Shown here one piece after another: positions 10,028 to 18,597 of a stretch of DNA of 38,839 nt. The translations under genes and the position numbers were made by a program. A model generated the notes under the pieces. That model saw nothing but the letters and a program-made list of their open reading frames with translations, was not told the DNA's origin and did no database searches. Source of the stretch: Saprospiraceae bacterium (GTDB lineage Bacteria; Bacteroidota; Bacteroidia; Chitinophagales; Saprospiraceae); NCBI GenBank assembly GCA_021298335.1, contig JAJTEZ010000035.1, positions 1-38,839 of the forward strand. Direction: 5' to 3'. The stretch's first letter is position 1, and each line of letters starts with the position of its first letter.

Positions 10028-11095
10028 ATGAAGCACTATTTAAAATCTATGATCGGTATTGCGATGTTTCTGGGCGCCATACTACCTGCCAGTGCGCAGG
10101 AAATCAGCAAGAAAAACTGGACGCTAATTCACGAACGAACAGCAGACTGGTGCCCTTTCTGTGGGTCCTGGGGATGGGATATGAAAAACCAGATTCTTAC
10201 TAAATTTGGCACCCAGAATGTCATTTTTATGGCAGTTCATCATAGCGGAGGATTGACAAATCCTACAGCTGACACATTGAGCGACAACTTCGGAGGAATT
10301 GGACAGCCTCTTTTCTTTGTTGATGGTGTCAACATCAATGCCAACAGCGGCAATATTACCACCAAACTGAGTGAAACACAGCTGGAAGTGGACTTCAAAA
10401 ATTCAGTTTCCGTGCTTGCAGGTGTCGGAGTTGAAGCAAAGCTGAGCGAAACCAACAAAACGCTTGAGGCAAACGCAAAAGTAGAGTTTCTGGAAGGTGT
10501 GGAAGATGGTGATTATTATCTCGGATTGTATATGCTTGAAGATGTCATGAATGTGCAGGCAGGAAGAACAGGATTGCAATTGCATAAAAATGTGTTGCGT
10601 CAAAGTCTTCTTAATTCTACATTTGGAAAGCCTTTAAAAAAAGGAGCTATTGCCAAAGGAACAAAGTTTGAAGTAGCTGCAAGTATACAGAATATCCAGG
10701 CGAAACGAAAAGACACGAAAGTACTGGCGGTACTCTGGAATAAAACTTCTGCAGGAAAGTATATCTTTTTCAATGCATTCATGGCAACACCTGAAACACC
10801 ATCTTCAGTGGAAAGTCCTTCACAAGATGAGGCACCTGAATTGAAAGTGTTTCAAAATGAAAACCAAAATATCGTGATTTCTTTGCCTCTTTTGCAGTCA
10901 GGAGATTCTAATGTAGAAGTGACATTGACTGATCTAAGCGGAAAAACTGTTGAAACAAAACGCTTTTTGGTTAATGATGGTCAACCACTGGAATGCACAC
11001 TATCAAGCCCCCAAACGAGTGGCTTATTTGTTGTGTCAGTACGCACAAATAACAAAATGGTGTCCAAAAAAATCTACGTGGTAGCTGGAGAATGA
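10028..11095 (+). CDS. Omp28-like secreted thioredoxin-fold protein with T9SS type A sorting tail
   Basis: Exported protein of 355 residues. Signal peptide 1-23 ends ASA, leaving Gln24. A thioredoxin-like active-site motif, Cys42-Pro-Phe-Cys45 in DWCPFCGSW, is followed by an Omp28-type body (about 50-260): VIFMAVHHSGG, then PLFFVDG in the position of the thioredoxin cis-Pro loop, then a beta-rich region. The C-terminal 80 residues resemble a T9SS type A sorting domain (beta strands, LSGKTV, SGLFVVSV, final MVSKKIYVV), so it should cross the outer membrane through T9SS. It may act in disulfide chemistry at the cell surface; that is inferred from the CxxC motif. The gene starts 26 bases after the M28 gene and is closed by a strong hairpin terminator. 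Confidence 0.8.
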   Translation: MKHYLKSMIGIAMFLGAILPASAQEISKKNWTLIHERTADWCPFCGSWGWDMKNQILTKFGTQNVIFMAVHHSGGLTNPTADTLSDNFGGIGQPLFFVDGVNINANSGNITTKLSETQLEVDFKNSVSVLAGVGVEAKLSETNKTLEANAKVEFLEGVEDGDYYLGLYMLEDVMNVQAGRTGLQLHKNVLRQSLLNSTFGKPLKKGAIAKGTKFEVAASIQNIQAKRKDTKVLAVLWNKTSAGKYIFFNAFMATPETPSSVESPSQDEAPELKVFQNENQNIVISLPLLQSGDSNVEVTLTDLSGKTVETKRFLVNDGQPLECTLSSPQTSGLFVVSVRTNNKMVSKKIYVVAGE

Positions 11096-11124
11096 TCTAA
11101 GTGAATCACACAAAGCATTCAAAT

Positions 11125-11160
11125 AAAAAAGGGCATTATCACAAATGCCCTTTTTTATTT
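11125..11160. terminator. Bidirectional rho-independent terminator
   Basis: A perfect 7-bp stem (GGGCATT 11131-11137 with AATGCCC 11144-11150) around a 6-base loop is flanked by an A-run before and T-run after. It can stop transcription from both the Omp28-like gene (+) and the exbD gene (-), which converge here. Confidence 0.85.
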
Positions 11161-11179
11161 ATACATAGAAAACTTGCTA

Positions 11180-11578
11180 TTATTGTGGGGCTGTTAACAC
11201 TGCCCTTACCTCCATGCGATACGCTAAATCAAGTACAGCAACGACTTTTTCATTACTGGCATAGGCTGAAGGGGAAATGACAATCGCAGCTTTAAGCCCG
11301 TCAATGCGCTTCAGTTGCTGCATCTGACCTTCGATACCTTCGATACTCACCGGAGAACCATTGAGCGTGTAATTTCCGTCCTGATCAATGACCACCACTT
11401 TATTCTTTGCTTTGGGTGGTGGAGGTGTAGTCTTTTTACCCGGCAACTGCAAGTCGAGTGCATTAGGTGTAACTACCGATGAAGTGAGCATAAAAAAGAT
11501 AAGCAGAAGGAAAATAATGTCAGTCAATGAAGACATATTAAATTCTGCTGATACTTTACTTCTTTTTTTGACTGCCAT
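11180..11578 (-). CDS. exbD: ExbD/TolR-family biopolymer transport protein (second copy)
   Basis: Inner-membrane proton-channel partner of ExbB, used to energise TonB-dependent outer-membrane transport. It has 132 residues: a short basic cytoplasmic tail, one membrane helix (16-34) with the conserved channel aspartate Asp20 in SSLTDIIF, a Pro/Lys-rich linker (PPPPKAK) and a periplasmic domain with the usual ExbD strand pattern. Its first 33 residues are identical to those of the neighbouring exbD, while the rest is strongly diverged. It starts only 3 bases after that gene and is the last gene of the exbB-exbD-exbD cluster. No tonB is in the window. Confidence 0.9.
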   Translation of the reverse strand: MAVKKRSKVSAEFNMSSLTDIIFLLLIFFMLTSSVVTPNALDLQLPGKKTTPPPPKAKNKVVVIDQDGNYTLNGSPVSIEGIEGQMQQLKRIDGLKAAIVISPSAYASNEKVVAVLDLAYRMEVRAVLTAPQ

Positions 11579-11581
11579 ACC

Positions 11582-11986
11582 TTAATTCTTTACGGTTGTA
11601 GGTTGAGTGGCAATAATCGCCCGAAGCTCCAGTCCGCTTGCTAACTCCATAACCCTGTGTACCTGCTGCCATTCAACACCTACTTCTGATATAATAGTAA
11701 CAGTGGCATTTTCCTTGTTGTCAGTTTTACGTACTGCGTAAGCCAGATCAGACTCGAGATTATCCATACTACTGGGCTTACCTTCAACCGTGACAGTACC
11801 ATCCAGTTTCATTACAACAGGAAGGTTTGTGGGTGCGACGGTTTTAGAGTCGGACTCAGGTAGCGGAATATCGATCTGAACCATATTTGAGGTGAGCATA
11901 AAAAATATCAAGAGAAGAAATATAATGTCTGTTAATGAAGACATATTAAATTCTGCCGATACTTTACTCCGTTTTTTTACTGCCAT
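11582..11986 (-). CDS. exbD: ExbD/TolR-family biopolymer transport protein (first copy)
   Basis: A 134-residue single-span inner-membrane protein with channel residue Asp20 in SSLTDIIF and a periplasmic C-terminal domain. It works with ExbB to couple the proton gradient to TonB-type transport. It follows exbB after 23 bases and is separated from the second exbD by 3 bases, so all three are almost certainly one operon. Two different ExbD subunits next to one ExbB are often seen in Bacteroidetes, suggesting a heteromeric complex or two alternative ones. The family is certain; the substrate is not visible from sequence. Confidence 0.9.
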   Translation of the reverse strand: MAVKKRSKVSAEFNMSSLTDIIFLLLIFFMLTSNMVQIDIPLPESDSKTVAPTNLPVVMKLDGTVTVEGKPSSMDNLESDLAYAVRKTDNKENATVTIISEVGVEWQQVHRVMELASGLELRAIIATQPTTVKN

Positions 11987-12009
11987 GATTTGACGTTCAA
12001 TCTATGCAA

Positions 12010-12711
12010 TTAATGACCTGGTTCCTGCAACAAATCCATAAAATCGATAGTGGTTTTTTCCATAAGAAACACTACTTTTTCGACTTTTGCCACCAGCAGA
12101 TTGTACATAACAAACGAAAAAATACCGATAACCAGTCCAAAAGCAGTGGTGATCAATGCCTGGTAAATACCCCCAGCCAATACTGCTGGCGTCACATTCT
12201 GCTGCGAAGACATGTTATAGAATGCGAGAATCATACCGGTGACCGTTCCGAGAAAGCCAATCATAGGCGCTGCCCCTGAAATACTGGCCAAAGAGGATAG
12301 ATTTTTTTCCAGTTTGAACACTTCCAGGTTTCCCACATTTTCGATGGCGGCATCAATGTCCTTCAGAGGTTTCCCTATGCGCATCAATCCCTTTTCAATC
12401 ATTCTTGCTGCAGGAGTATCTGTCGCCCGACAGAGAGCCTTTGCTCCTTCAATATTTCCAGCTCCTACAGACATACGGATGTTTGTGATAAAATTTTCAT
12501 CGATTTTGCCTGCTTTGGAAATGGTAAGGTATCTCTCAATGGCAATATACAAAGCCATAAAAGAAAGCAACAACAATATTAATACATTCGCAATACCCAT
12601 CCAGCCACCGGACACAATAATATCGACAATATTCTGGGAAGGGGCAGCAGCTGGATCAACCACACTCGTAGTATCTGCTACCTGAAACAAGAAGAATGAT
12701 AAGTTGTACAT
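12010..12711 (-). CDS. exbB: ExbB/TolQ/MotA-family proton channel protein
   Basis: Inner-membrane subunit that forms the pentameric channel with ExbD. The protein has 233 residues, a periplasmic N-terminus, and three membrane segments at about 39-58, 143-167 and 182-207. The second carries the family signature AAPMIGFLGTVTGMI, and the third carries the conserved small/polar residues (ALITTAFGLVIG). A large cytoplasmic loop (about 60-140) separates the first two. It is the first gene of the exbB-exbD-exbD operon; a candidate -7 box lies about 66 bases upstream. No accompanying TonB is seen, although a TonB-dependent receptor is encoded about 6 kb away. Confidence 0.92.
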   Translation of the reverse strand: MYNLSFFLFQVADTTSVVDPAAAPSQNIVDIIVSGGWMGIANVLILLLLSFMALYIAIERYLTISKAGKIDENFITNIRMSVGAGNIEGAKALCRATDTPAARMIEKGLMRIGKPLKDIDAAIENVGNLEVFKLEKNLSSLASISGAAPMIGFLGTVTGMILAFYNMSSQQNVTPAVLAGGIYQALITTAFGLVIGIFSFVMYNLLVAKVEKVVFLMEKTTIDFMDLLQEPGH

Positions 12712-12776
12712 ATGAAAAAAGTTAAATGATTTTTTGTAAAAACGATAGACACAAATACAAAATTGACTTACTGCAA

Positions 12777-12784
12777 CAAAAGTA
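12777..12784 (-). promoter_or_regulatory. Possible -7 element of the exbB operon
   Basis: On the minus strand the sequence reads TACTTTTG, matching TAnnTTTG, and predicts a leader of about 60 bases before the exbB ATG. The rest of the 277-base spacer (12712-12988) is AT-rich, with only a small hairpin (GATATA-GG-TATATC, 12977-12990) overlapping the end of the next gene. Confidence 0.4.
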
Positions 12785-12988
12785 GGGAATTTTGTAATAT
12801 TAACATTTTTTATTATTTATTTTTTCTGTAATATAAACAGAAGTGCTTACTTATATTCTTACATTGGGATAGAATCTAGACGAACAGGACATGCAAATCA
12901 CTAGGATGATTTTACAGCACAATCCTTATGGTACTGACTGGATGGCCTAAAACAGAGACGAAAATGTCCTAAAACTGATATAGGTATA

Positions 12989-15715
12989 TCAACGGATTAG
13001 TGTCAGATCCCTCTGTAGAATTTTTTTACCTCCCTTAAGATCTGTGATCTCCATTATGAGTACGTACACACCAGAATCAAGCAACTTACCCTTCCAGGTA
13101 CCATCCCACCCTGATTGCATCTCGGCATCAGAGGTTGTCGAAGCATAAACAAGATTACCCCATCTGTCGTAAATGTGCCAGTAATTAATCTCGGCAGGTA
13201 CCTTGTTTTTTTCAAATGTGAAGACATCATTATTACCATCCCCGTTGGGCGAAAACACATTAGGCAATTGAATGGAAAGTTCTGTATTGACTCTAACTCT
13301 GAATCGAAGTGTGTCGATACAACCCTTCTCAGTTACTACTTTGACAAATAGTTGGATGTCATTTTGTGCCGGAAAGGAATAATCACTACCCTTATTAAAT
13401 AACAGATTACCGTTTTCGTCAACCCAGTTGTAGGTATCTATTTCAGCATTTGAAAAGTTTGAGTAGAGTGACAATGTAATCTGATCTGCATACTCTGCTT
13501 CAATCTCTGTCACATCTGAAAAAATTTCAAAAAGTGGAGGTTCCGTAAAGTTTGTATTTGTGGAATAGGTACAGTCATATTTATCCCTGACTTCCAAGGT
13601 GTAGGTGCCCGGACCCAATCCCCCCAAAAGAGGAGCATCCACTTTCGTCCCATCCAACGAAAATGTATAAGGCCCAAATCCACCGTTCACACCATTGATA
13701 AGGATTTCTCCATTTCTTTCACCATGACAACGAATCTCCGATTGACTCAGTAAAATCTCAGTTGGTACATTCGTTTCTTCCTCTATGTGCAACACCTCAT
13801 TGGAAACACAACCATTACCGTCATTCTGCACTTTGAGAAAATAAAAACCCGGAGCAAGTGCAACCATCATTTTCTGGTTTGCAGACGAACCAATTTTCCC
13901 ATCCAGGGTAGACCAGAAATATAAAGCGCCCGTAGTCAAATCGACATTGGGAAGGATGTCGAGACTATCGGTATTACAATGCCATTTCATGGGAGATGTA
14001 AACCGGATCGACGGATATTCAATCAGATTTTCTATCTGAATTGAGTCTTGCGTCCAGCAAGAATTTATTTTGGCCATGACCTCAACCTTGTAAGTCCCTT
14101 CCATGTCTATCGGAAGAAAATCTTTGCCATAACTACTGTAAAACACTTCTTTCGGCTGACTTCTGGACCAACGGATTGAATCCAGCAACATAGATGAAGA
14201 CAACACCAAGGTATCTTTCGGATTAAAACAGGTCAGATTATCCCCTTGTAAGCCAACCATTGGTTTTTGAAAGTTGGTGGGAACAACTATGACAGAATCA
14301 CGCTTGCAGCCATTTACTCCTGTCACCTCAAGCAGGATTGGCTTCCCGTTGGAAACTAGTGCAGAGTCAATAGTCAATTTTGTTTTTGTATCTGTTCTAC
14401 CATCAGGTAGTAGCCAGCGTATGCCTGATAATGCATCCGTTGAATTAAACGTTATGACAGGTTTAGGAAAAGTACTTTTTCTGCCATTGCAACCCACCGT
14501 GGGAATATCCAGCTGAAAACCGGGCGATGTTTTGTTTTCTGTGATATTTATAGACAACAGTGATCTGCAAGGAGATTGACTACCTTGAATTGAAAGCTCC
14601 AGAAAATAGAGTCCACCTTTTTGGACCTGTAGTGAGGCTCCTGCCCCCAGCACTGCCCCATTGCTGTCTGTCCATAAATAACTCACGGCATGACTTGCTG
14701 TTCCTACGGCTTGTATCACAATAGAAGGATTGCTGCATGTCAATTCAGTGACAGGTGCTGAAAGTGTGTATTGGATTGTCGCTATTGAAATCTTAAACCG
14801 GTGCAGCAGAGAACAGTCTGCGTCATCCTGCACCTCGTAATTACCTGGTATTGAATATTCCTTACCTAAGAAAGTAAACGAATCTCCTGCACAAAGCCAT
14901 TTCTCACCCAGATCATTCAACCTGCTGGTACCAAAGATAAATTCCTTACGCACCACTTCACAATCGTTGGTACTACAGTAGTAAATCCCGTCGATTGTCA
15001 CAGGAATACCGCAAAAGTCAACAGTTTTTCCTGGACAAACAAATTCTTTTCCCGTATCAAGTGTATCCGGGCCTGCGACCGTGACAGTCCACGTTAAGAT
15101 CTTGCCTGTGGCAGCATTGGCACAACTCCCACCAAAAAATGGATGAAAATATGCATCAGCTGACAGCGTATAAGTACCTGGTTTGGAAAACTGCAATTGC
15201 ACCGAACGACCTACGGAATCCATACCCACAAATTGTCGCCCTGCTACAGGGTTTACCTGCCATACATAACAAATGCTATCGGATGGGTCGATGTTTTGTG
15301 GCAGCCGACAAGCATTGCTATAAATCACGGTATCGGCTGGAGGTGTCAGATTATACTGTATCGGAGTGAACATTCCAGCCTGAATGCCTGAATACAAGCC
15401 ATTTTCGGTGGTGCAATTTGATGGACTGATCTCCAGGCAAACTTTTTTACTGCAGACAGTAAAAGAAAACCATATGATATTATCTGCAGTACCATTACCA
15501 TTGCATAACCCAAGCCATTGTTGTGATGCTGACAGCTTTTCAGGAAGTTTGCCCTTAAAACCATCTAATTCGCTTCCACAAATATAGATAGCGCTTGTGC
15601 ACAATTCTCCTTCAGGGCCATTCGAAAAGTTACACTGACTATGTCCGTACCCAGTAATTAACACACACATTACTGCCATTGAAAACCGAAGCCAATATTT
15701 CCCTTTCAACCTCAT
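12989..15715 (-). CDS. Secreted T9SS type B (CHU_C / gliding-motility C-terminal) adhesin-like protein
   Basis: A 908-residue surface or secreted protein of unknown target. Signal peptide 1-26 leaves Gln27. The N-terminal 200 residues, with many cysteines, resemble a jelly-roll or lectin-like domain (FSFTVCSKKVCLEISPSN), and are followed by Ig/PKD-like beta repeats with motifs such as CAGDSFTFLGKEY. A SprB-type repeat lies at about 659-725 (GGFGPYTFSLDG, GTYTLEVRDKYDC). Residues 819-908 are a clear CHU_C domain: NVFSPNGDGNNDVF, YDRWGNLVY, GWDGTWKG, SGVYVLIM, RDLTLIR. This directs export by T9SS and attachment at the cell surface. It stands alone in the minus direction. Its architecture parallels the P-domain protein at 34215-38341. 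Confidence 0.87.
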   Translation of the reverse strand: MRLKGKYWLRFSMAVMCVLITGYGHSQCNFSNGPEGELCTSAIYICGSELDGFKGKLPEKLSASQQWLGLCNGNGTADNIIWFSFTVCSKKVCLEISPSNCTTENGLYSGIQAGMFTPIQYNLTPPADTVIYSNACRLPQNIDPSDSICYVWQVNPVAGRQFVGMDSVGRSVQLQFSKPGTYTLSADAYFHPFFGGSCANAATGKILTWTVTVAGPDTLDTGKEFVCPGKTVDFCGIPVTIDGIYYCSTNDCEVVRKEFIFGTSRLNDLGEKWLCAGDSFTFLGKEYSIPGNYEVQDDADCSLLHRFKISIATIQYTLSAPVTELTCSNPSIVIQAVGTASHAVSYLWTDSNGAVLGAGASLQVQKGGLYFLELSIQGSQSPCRSLLSINITENKTSPGFQLDIPTVGCNGRKSTFPKPVITFNSTDALSGIRWLLPDGRTDTKTKLTIDSALVSNGKPILLEVTGVNGCKRDSVIVVPTNFQKPMVGLQGDNLTCFNPKDTLVLSSSMLLDSIRWSRSQPKEVFYSSYGKDFLPIDMEGTYKVEVMAKINSCWTQDSIQIENLIEYPSIRFTSPMKWHCNTDSLDILPNVDLTTGALYFWSTLDGKIGSSANQKMMVALAPGFYFLKVQNDGNGCVSNEVLHIEEETNVPTEILLSQSEIRCHGERNGEILINGVNGGFGPYTFSLDGTKVDAPLLGGLGPGTYTLEVRDKYDCTYSTNTNFTEPPLFEIFSDVTEIEAEYADQITLSLYSNFSNAEIDTYNWVDENGNLLFNKGSDYSFPAQNDIQLFVKVVTEKGCIDTLRFRVRVNTELSIQLPNVFSPNGDGNNDVFTFEKNKVPAEINYWHIYDRWGNLVYASTTSDAEMQSGWDGTWKGKLLDSGVYVLIMEITDLKGGKKILQRDLTLIR

Positions 15716-15808
15716 TCCTTTGTATAAAACTGGGTAGTAAAAATACTATTTATGAATGTTTTACAAATAAAGTATTTAAATAATATCTCTTTGTACAATT
15801 TCAGAGGA

Positions 15809-15816
15809 CAAAGATA
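15809..15816 (-). promoter_or_regulatory. Possible -7 element of the type B surface protein gene
   Basis: The minus strand reads TATCTTTG, a perfect TAnnTTTG match, which would give a leader of about 88 bases before ATG 15715. The spacer 15716-15895 is divergent and AT-rich. Confidence 0.4.
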
Positions 15817-15895
15817 GCAGAATCATAAAAAATAAACATACTAATCTGATGAAATATTCTAATGAACATGCTGAAGTTTTCCTTGTTTAAAGTAG

Positions 15896-16264
15896 ATGGC
15901 ACAAACATACACACTCATCATTGGTGCTTCCGATAATGAAGAACGAATGTCTTTCCAGGCAGTTATGTCATTACAACGTCATAACTACGCTGTGAGGGCT
16001 CTAGGAATCAGAACAGGTCGCATCGGACAAATAGAAATCGAAACCACTCCAAAGGTTTACGACGACGTCGATACCATTTCACTTTACATCAACCCTGCAT
16101 TGCAGCGCCAGTATTATGATTTAATTCTCGCCACTCATCCAAGAAGAATTATTTTCAACCCAGGAACCGAAAATACAGAATTGCAAACTCTCGCCAAAGA
16201 ACACGGCATAGAAACGACAGAAGCCTGCACTTTAGTATTACTTTCTCTCGGAACTTACCGGTAA
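15896..16264 (+). CDS. CoA-binding domain protein (CoA_binding_2 type)
   Basis: A 122-residue single-domain Rossmann-fold protein. The N-terminal LIIGASDNEERMSFQAV is the nucleotide-binding loop of the CoA_binding_2 family. It is followed by a region starting HNYAVRALGIRTGRI and the acidic stretch YDDVDTISLYINP, then IIFNPGTENTELQTLAKEHGIETTEACTL near the end, all as in that family. The ligand is presumably CoA or a related dinucleotide; the cellular role is unknown. The ATG at 15896 directly precedes the strand leading into the binding loop. It is monocistronic and convergent with the next gene, whose stop lies about 50 bases away. Confidence 0.75.
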   Translation: MAQTYTLIIGASDNEERMSFQAVMSLQRHNYAVRALGIRTGRIGQIEIETTPKVYDDVDTISLYINPALQRQYYDLILATHPRRIIFNPGTENTELQTLAKEHGIETTEACTLVLLSLGTYR

Positions 16265-16315
16265 TTTCAGTAATTCATTTGGTAAGTAGGGAATAGTTGA
16301 ACAAGTTCGAATTAT

Positions 16316-17686
16316 TTATTTTTTTGTCTTGAAAATTTCGTTCAATTCCTTTTCAGATTTAAAGCTGAGATCCAGGAATGTAGCTGTGACAAACTTCTTT
16401 ATATCCTGATAATCCCTGCCGCGCTTGTCAGTATATACATCCAGAAGCTTTTGGATGTACTTCATACTGAGATCTTTGATATTCTGATTGAATTTCTGAT
16501 TGTAGAACGTATGGATATATGAAACGTAAACTTTATTGATTTCAAAATATTCCTGATAACTGTCCGTATCCAGATTATTTAAGAAAGAGGCACAATATCC
16601 AAAGATCCCATCGCGCAAACACTCATTTTCAAGACTAAGCCCTTTGTGCTGTTCGTAATAATCCTTGACGGCTGAAATGGTTTCTTCGTGCACATACCCC
16701 TTAGTATGGACGACATCCATCAAATTGTAGTAATCAGAAATGCCATCAGATATTTTCCGGTTTATAATTTTTGACATTCTCTTATCAGCATCCGGAGTAA
16801 TTTCTACCCCGCTTCTGTACAAGTGTAGGAGGTGTCTGAAATACTCTGAAGAAAAGTCTTCCTCTGATTTCCTCAGCTTATCAAAAATTTGGGTAATGGT
16901 TTTTACCGCTTCAGCGCTCACATCATAAAACATACCCACAATCATCATGATCTCCAAAAAATCATTCTCATTGTGCAGGCTTTCATTCATGATCAGCTTC
17001 TCAATGTGTGGCACTACGGAGCCATTATTAAATTTCCAGTGAGCCCGATACTCTAAAAATCGAATCAGTGAAGAACCCAAAATATTGAGATCTGTGGGAT
17101 TTGCAGGAAATTCTGCTGTCATGAAATTTTGGTTCTGGAACTGTTTGCTATAACCCTGGTAGCCAGCAACCCTGTATTGCAAATCGCGATATTTCTCCTG
17201 TTTTTGAGCCAGCAGAAAAGTCTTTACCCGTTTATTGCTGATCTGATCCAGAAAATTGGTCAGCCAGATATCACTGCTCAATGAAAAACCAATCTGTACA
17301 GTCTGGCCGATGCGCAGTTTGATCAGGTCAAAATTTGCTGATTCGCAGATTGCGTGCAAAATTGCCTTGAAATGGTCTTGTGGTCTTCTGTACTTGTAAT
17401 TTTCATCAATCTCGCCACGCAAAACTGAATACCCTAAAATTCTGGGTAAAAATAAGCCCTCAAAGCCCTGATCCAGCAAAGCAGCCTCCAGAGAAACCAG
17501 TTGCAAAGGATCTTTTTCAGCCACAACCTGATACAGTTCCAAAATGTGAGGCTCAAAGGCTTCTATCATCTGCTTATAGAAATCTTCTGTTTCATTATCC
17601 AGGTATTGTTCGAGTAATTCCGAATTCTGAATTGCCTGCATCAACTGTTCAAGATGTTGCTGATATGCCGCTCCTAATGCTTCCAT
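16316..17686 (-). CDS. Unrecognised 456-residue cytosolic protein
   Basis: I do not recognise this protein. It has no signal peptide, membrane segment, cysteine cluster or nucleotide-binding loop. Composition is rich in Glu, Lys, Gln, Tyr and Phe, and the pattern suggests a mostly alpha-helical fold, possibly helical-repeat like, starting with an amphipathic helix (LGAAYQQHLEQLMQAI) and ending in a Lys/Glu-rich helix. Notable conserved-looking stretches are RRPQDHFKAILHAICES, FNNGSVVPHIEKLIMNES and GYCASFLNNLDTDSYQEYF. It lies on the same strand as rpsP, 129 bases downstream, but a strong terminator separates them. ATG 17686 follows an A-rich leader. It is a real gene by length and codon pattern; the function is open. 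Confidence 0.7.
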   Translation of the reverse strand: MEALGAAYQQHLEQLMQAIQNSELLEQYLDNETEDFYKQMIEAFEPHILELYQVVAEKDPLQLVSLEAALLDQGFEGLFLPRILGYSVLRGEIDENYKYRRPQDHFKAILHAICESANFDLIKLRIGQTVQIGFSLSSDIWLTNFLDQISNKRVKTFLLAQKQEKYRDLQYRVAGYQGYSKQFQNQNFMTAEFPANPTDLNILGSSLIRFLEYRAHWKFNNGSVVPHIEKLIMNESLHNENDFLEIMMIVGMFYDVSAEAVKTITQIFDKLRKSEEDFSSEYFRHLLHLYRSGVEITPDADKRMSKIINRKISDGISDYYNLMDVVHTKGYVHEETISAVKDYYEQHKGLSLENECLRDGIFGYCASFLNNLDTDSYQEYFEINKVYVSYIHTFYNQKFNQNIKDLSMKYIQKLLDVYTDKRGRDYQDIKKFVTATFLDLSFKSEKELNEIFKTKK

Positions 17687-17732
17687 ATTGTTTTTTTTCT
17701 TTTAAATGGGTTGAAATCTTGTTTTCGCAATT

Positions 17733-17772
17733 AAAAACAAGACCCGGTAAAATTGCTCTTTTACCAGGTCTT
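17733..17772 (-). terminator. Rho-independent terminator of rpsP
   Basis: Read on the minus strand, a 14-bp stem with one mismatch (17739-17752 with 17759-17772) and a 6-base loop is followed by a T-run (complement of AAAAA at 17733-17737). A second, shorter GC hairpin, CCCGG/CCGGG, lies immediately upstream of it at about 17775-17788. Confidence 0.8.
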
Positions 17773-17815
17773 GCCCCGGCTTACCGGGAATCAATTTGAA
17801 TAAAATTCAGTCTTA

Positions 17816-18523
17816 TTATTCTGCCGGAGTCTCTTCTGCCGGTGTTTCATTTACACTCTCTTCACCTGATCCGGTGTTTTCCACTGCCTCTTCAACAGCT
17901 GGTTCTTCAGCAACTGCTGCTTCTTCTACTGCGGTTTCTTCTACCACTGTTTCTTCTACTGCTTCAGCAACTGCAGGTTCTACAGGAGTGTTGTCTTCCA
18001 CGCTTTCCTCTACTTGCTCAACGGATTGAACTTCCGTGCTTTCTTCGACGGCACTTCCGGAATCTTCGCGGAAAACTTCTGCTGCCGAAGCATCTGCTAC
18101 AACTTTCCTTGGCTTAGCTTCTCCTGAAATCATTTTTCTAAATTCCTCCATTTCAGCCATTGTTTCAGCCCTGCGTGAAGCAATTTTTACTTCTTTCTCG
18201 TCAACCCACTTCTGCCACAAAACTTCAGCCTGTTCTAATGAGAAGGCTCCCTTCTGTACTCCGCGCATCAGGTGTTTTCTGTAATATACACCCTTAAAAC
18301 GTAGTATAGCTTTTACTGTATCCGTAGGCTGTGCCCCTTTTGTCAACCAGTCGTAAGCTGCCAGTCTATCGATTTCAATCGTCGCGGGCTTCGTCATTGG
18401 GTTGTATGTCCCTAACTTCTGAATAAACCGACCATCTCTCGGAGAGCGTGAATCAGCGACAACTATATGATAAAACGGAGCTTTTTTACGTCCTTTTCTG
18501 GACAAACGCATTTTTACTGCCAT
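17816..18523 (-). CDS. rpsP: 30S ribosomal protein S16 with long acidic C-terminal extension
   Basis: Small-subunit assembly protein S16. The conserved core is residues 1-80 ([20 protein letters not shown], then [16 protein letters not shown], then RAAYDW-like [18 protein letters not shown]). A second segment to about 150 is Lys/Glu-rich ([20 protein letters not shown]). From about 155 to 235 the chain is almost only Glu, Val, Ala, Ser, Thr and Pro with repeated VEE/AVEE units, giving a flexible, strongly acidic tail. S16 of most bacteria has 80-100 residues; Bacteroidetes S16 proteins are typically longer, but 235 is long even so. Unlike the common rpsP-rimM-trmD arrangement, it stands alone, with its own -7 box, structured leader and terminator. 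Confidence 0.95.
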   Translation of the reverse strand: MAVKMRLSRKGRKKAPFYHIVVADSRSPRDGRFIQKLGTYNPMTKPATIEIDRLAAYDWLTKGAQPTDTVKAILRFKGVYYRKHLMRGVQKGAFSLEQAEVLWQKWVDEKEVKIASRRAETMAEMEEFRKMISGEAKPRKVVADASAAEVFREDSGSAVEESTEVQSVEQVEESVEDNTPVEPAVAEAVEETVVEETAVEEAAVAEEPAVEEAVENTGSGEESVNETPAEETPAE

Positions 18524-18541
18524 GTTAAAATTTTTATATAT

Positions 18542-18585
18542 GTTTGATAATCAAACCAAAATACACTGCTGAACAGTCATTTGGT
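18542..18585 (-). ncRNA. Candidate structured mRNA leader of rpsP
   Basis: Read as minus-strand RNA, ACCAAAU pairs with AUUUUGGU (18585-18579 and 18562-18555, one bulge). Inside it ACUG pairs with CAGU around a 5-base loop. A second hairpin follows directly, GUUUGAU-U-AUCAAAC (18556-18542), overlapping the first by two bases. The whole lies between the predicted transcription start and the start codon. Such leaders often bind the encoded ribosomal protein for autoregulation; that role is inferred. Confidence 0.45.
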
Positions 18586-18597
18586 CTTTAACGGGCG

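Noticed and set aside
12712-12988. tRNA or small RNA gene in the exbB upstream spacer
   Set aside because: No cloverleaf, T-arm consensus or GC-rich stem was found; only AT-rich sequence and one short hairpin.
17796-18284. Ser- and Leu-rich plus-strand frames opposite rpsP
   Set aside because: They are complements of the Glu/Ala/Val repeat codons in the S16 tail.
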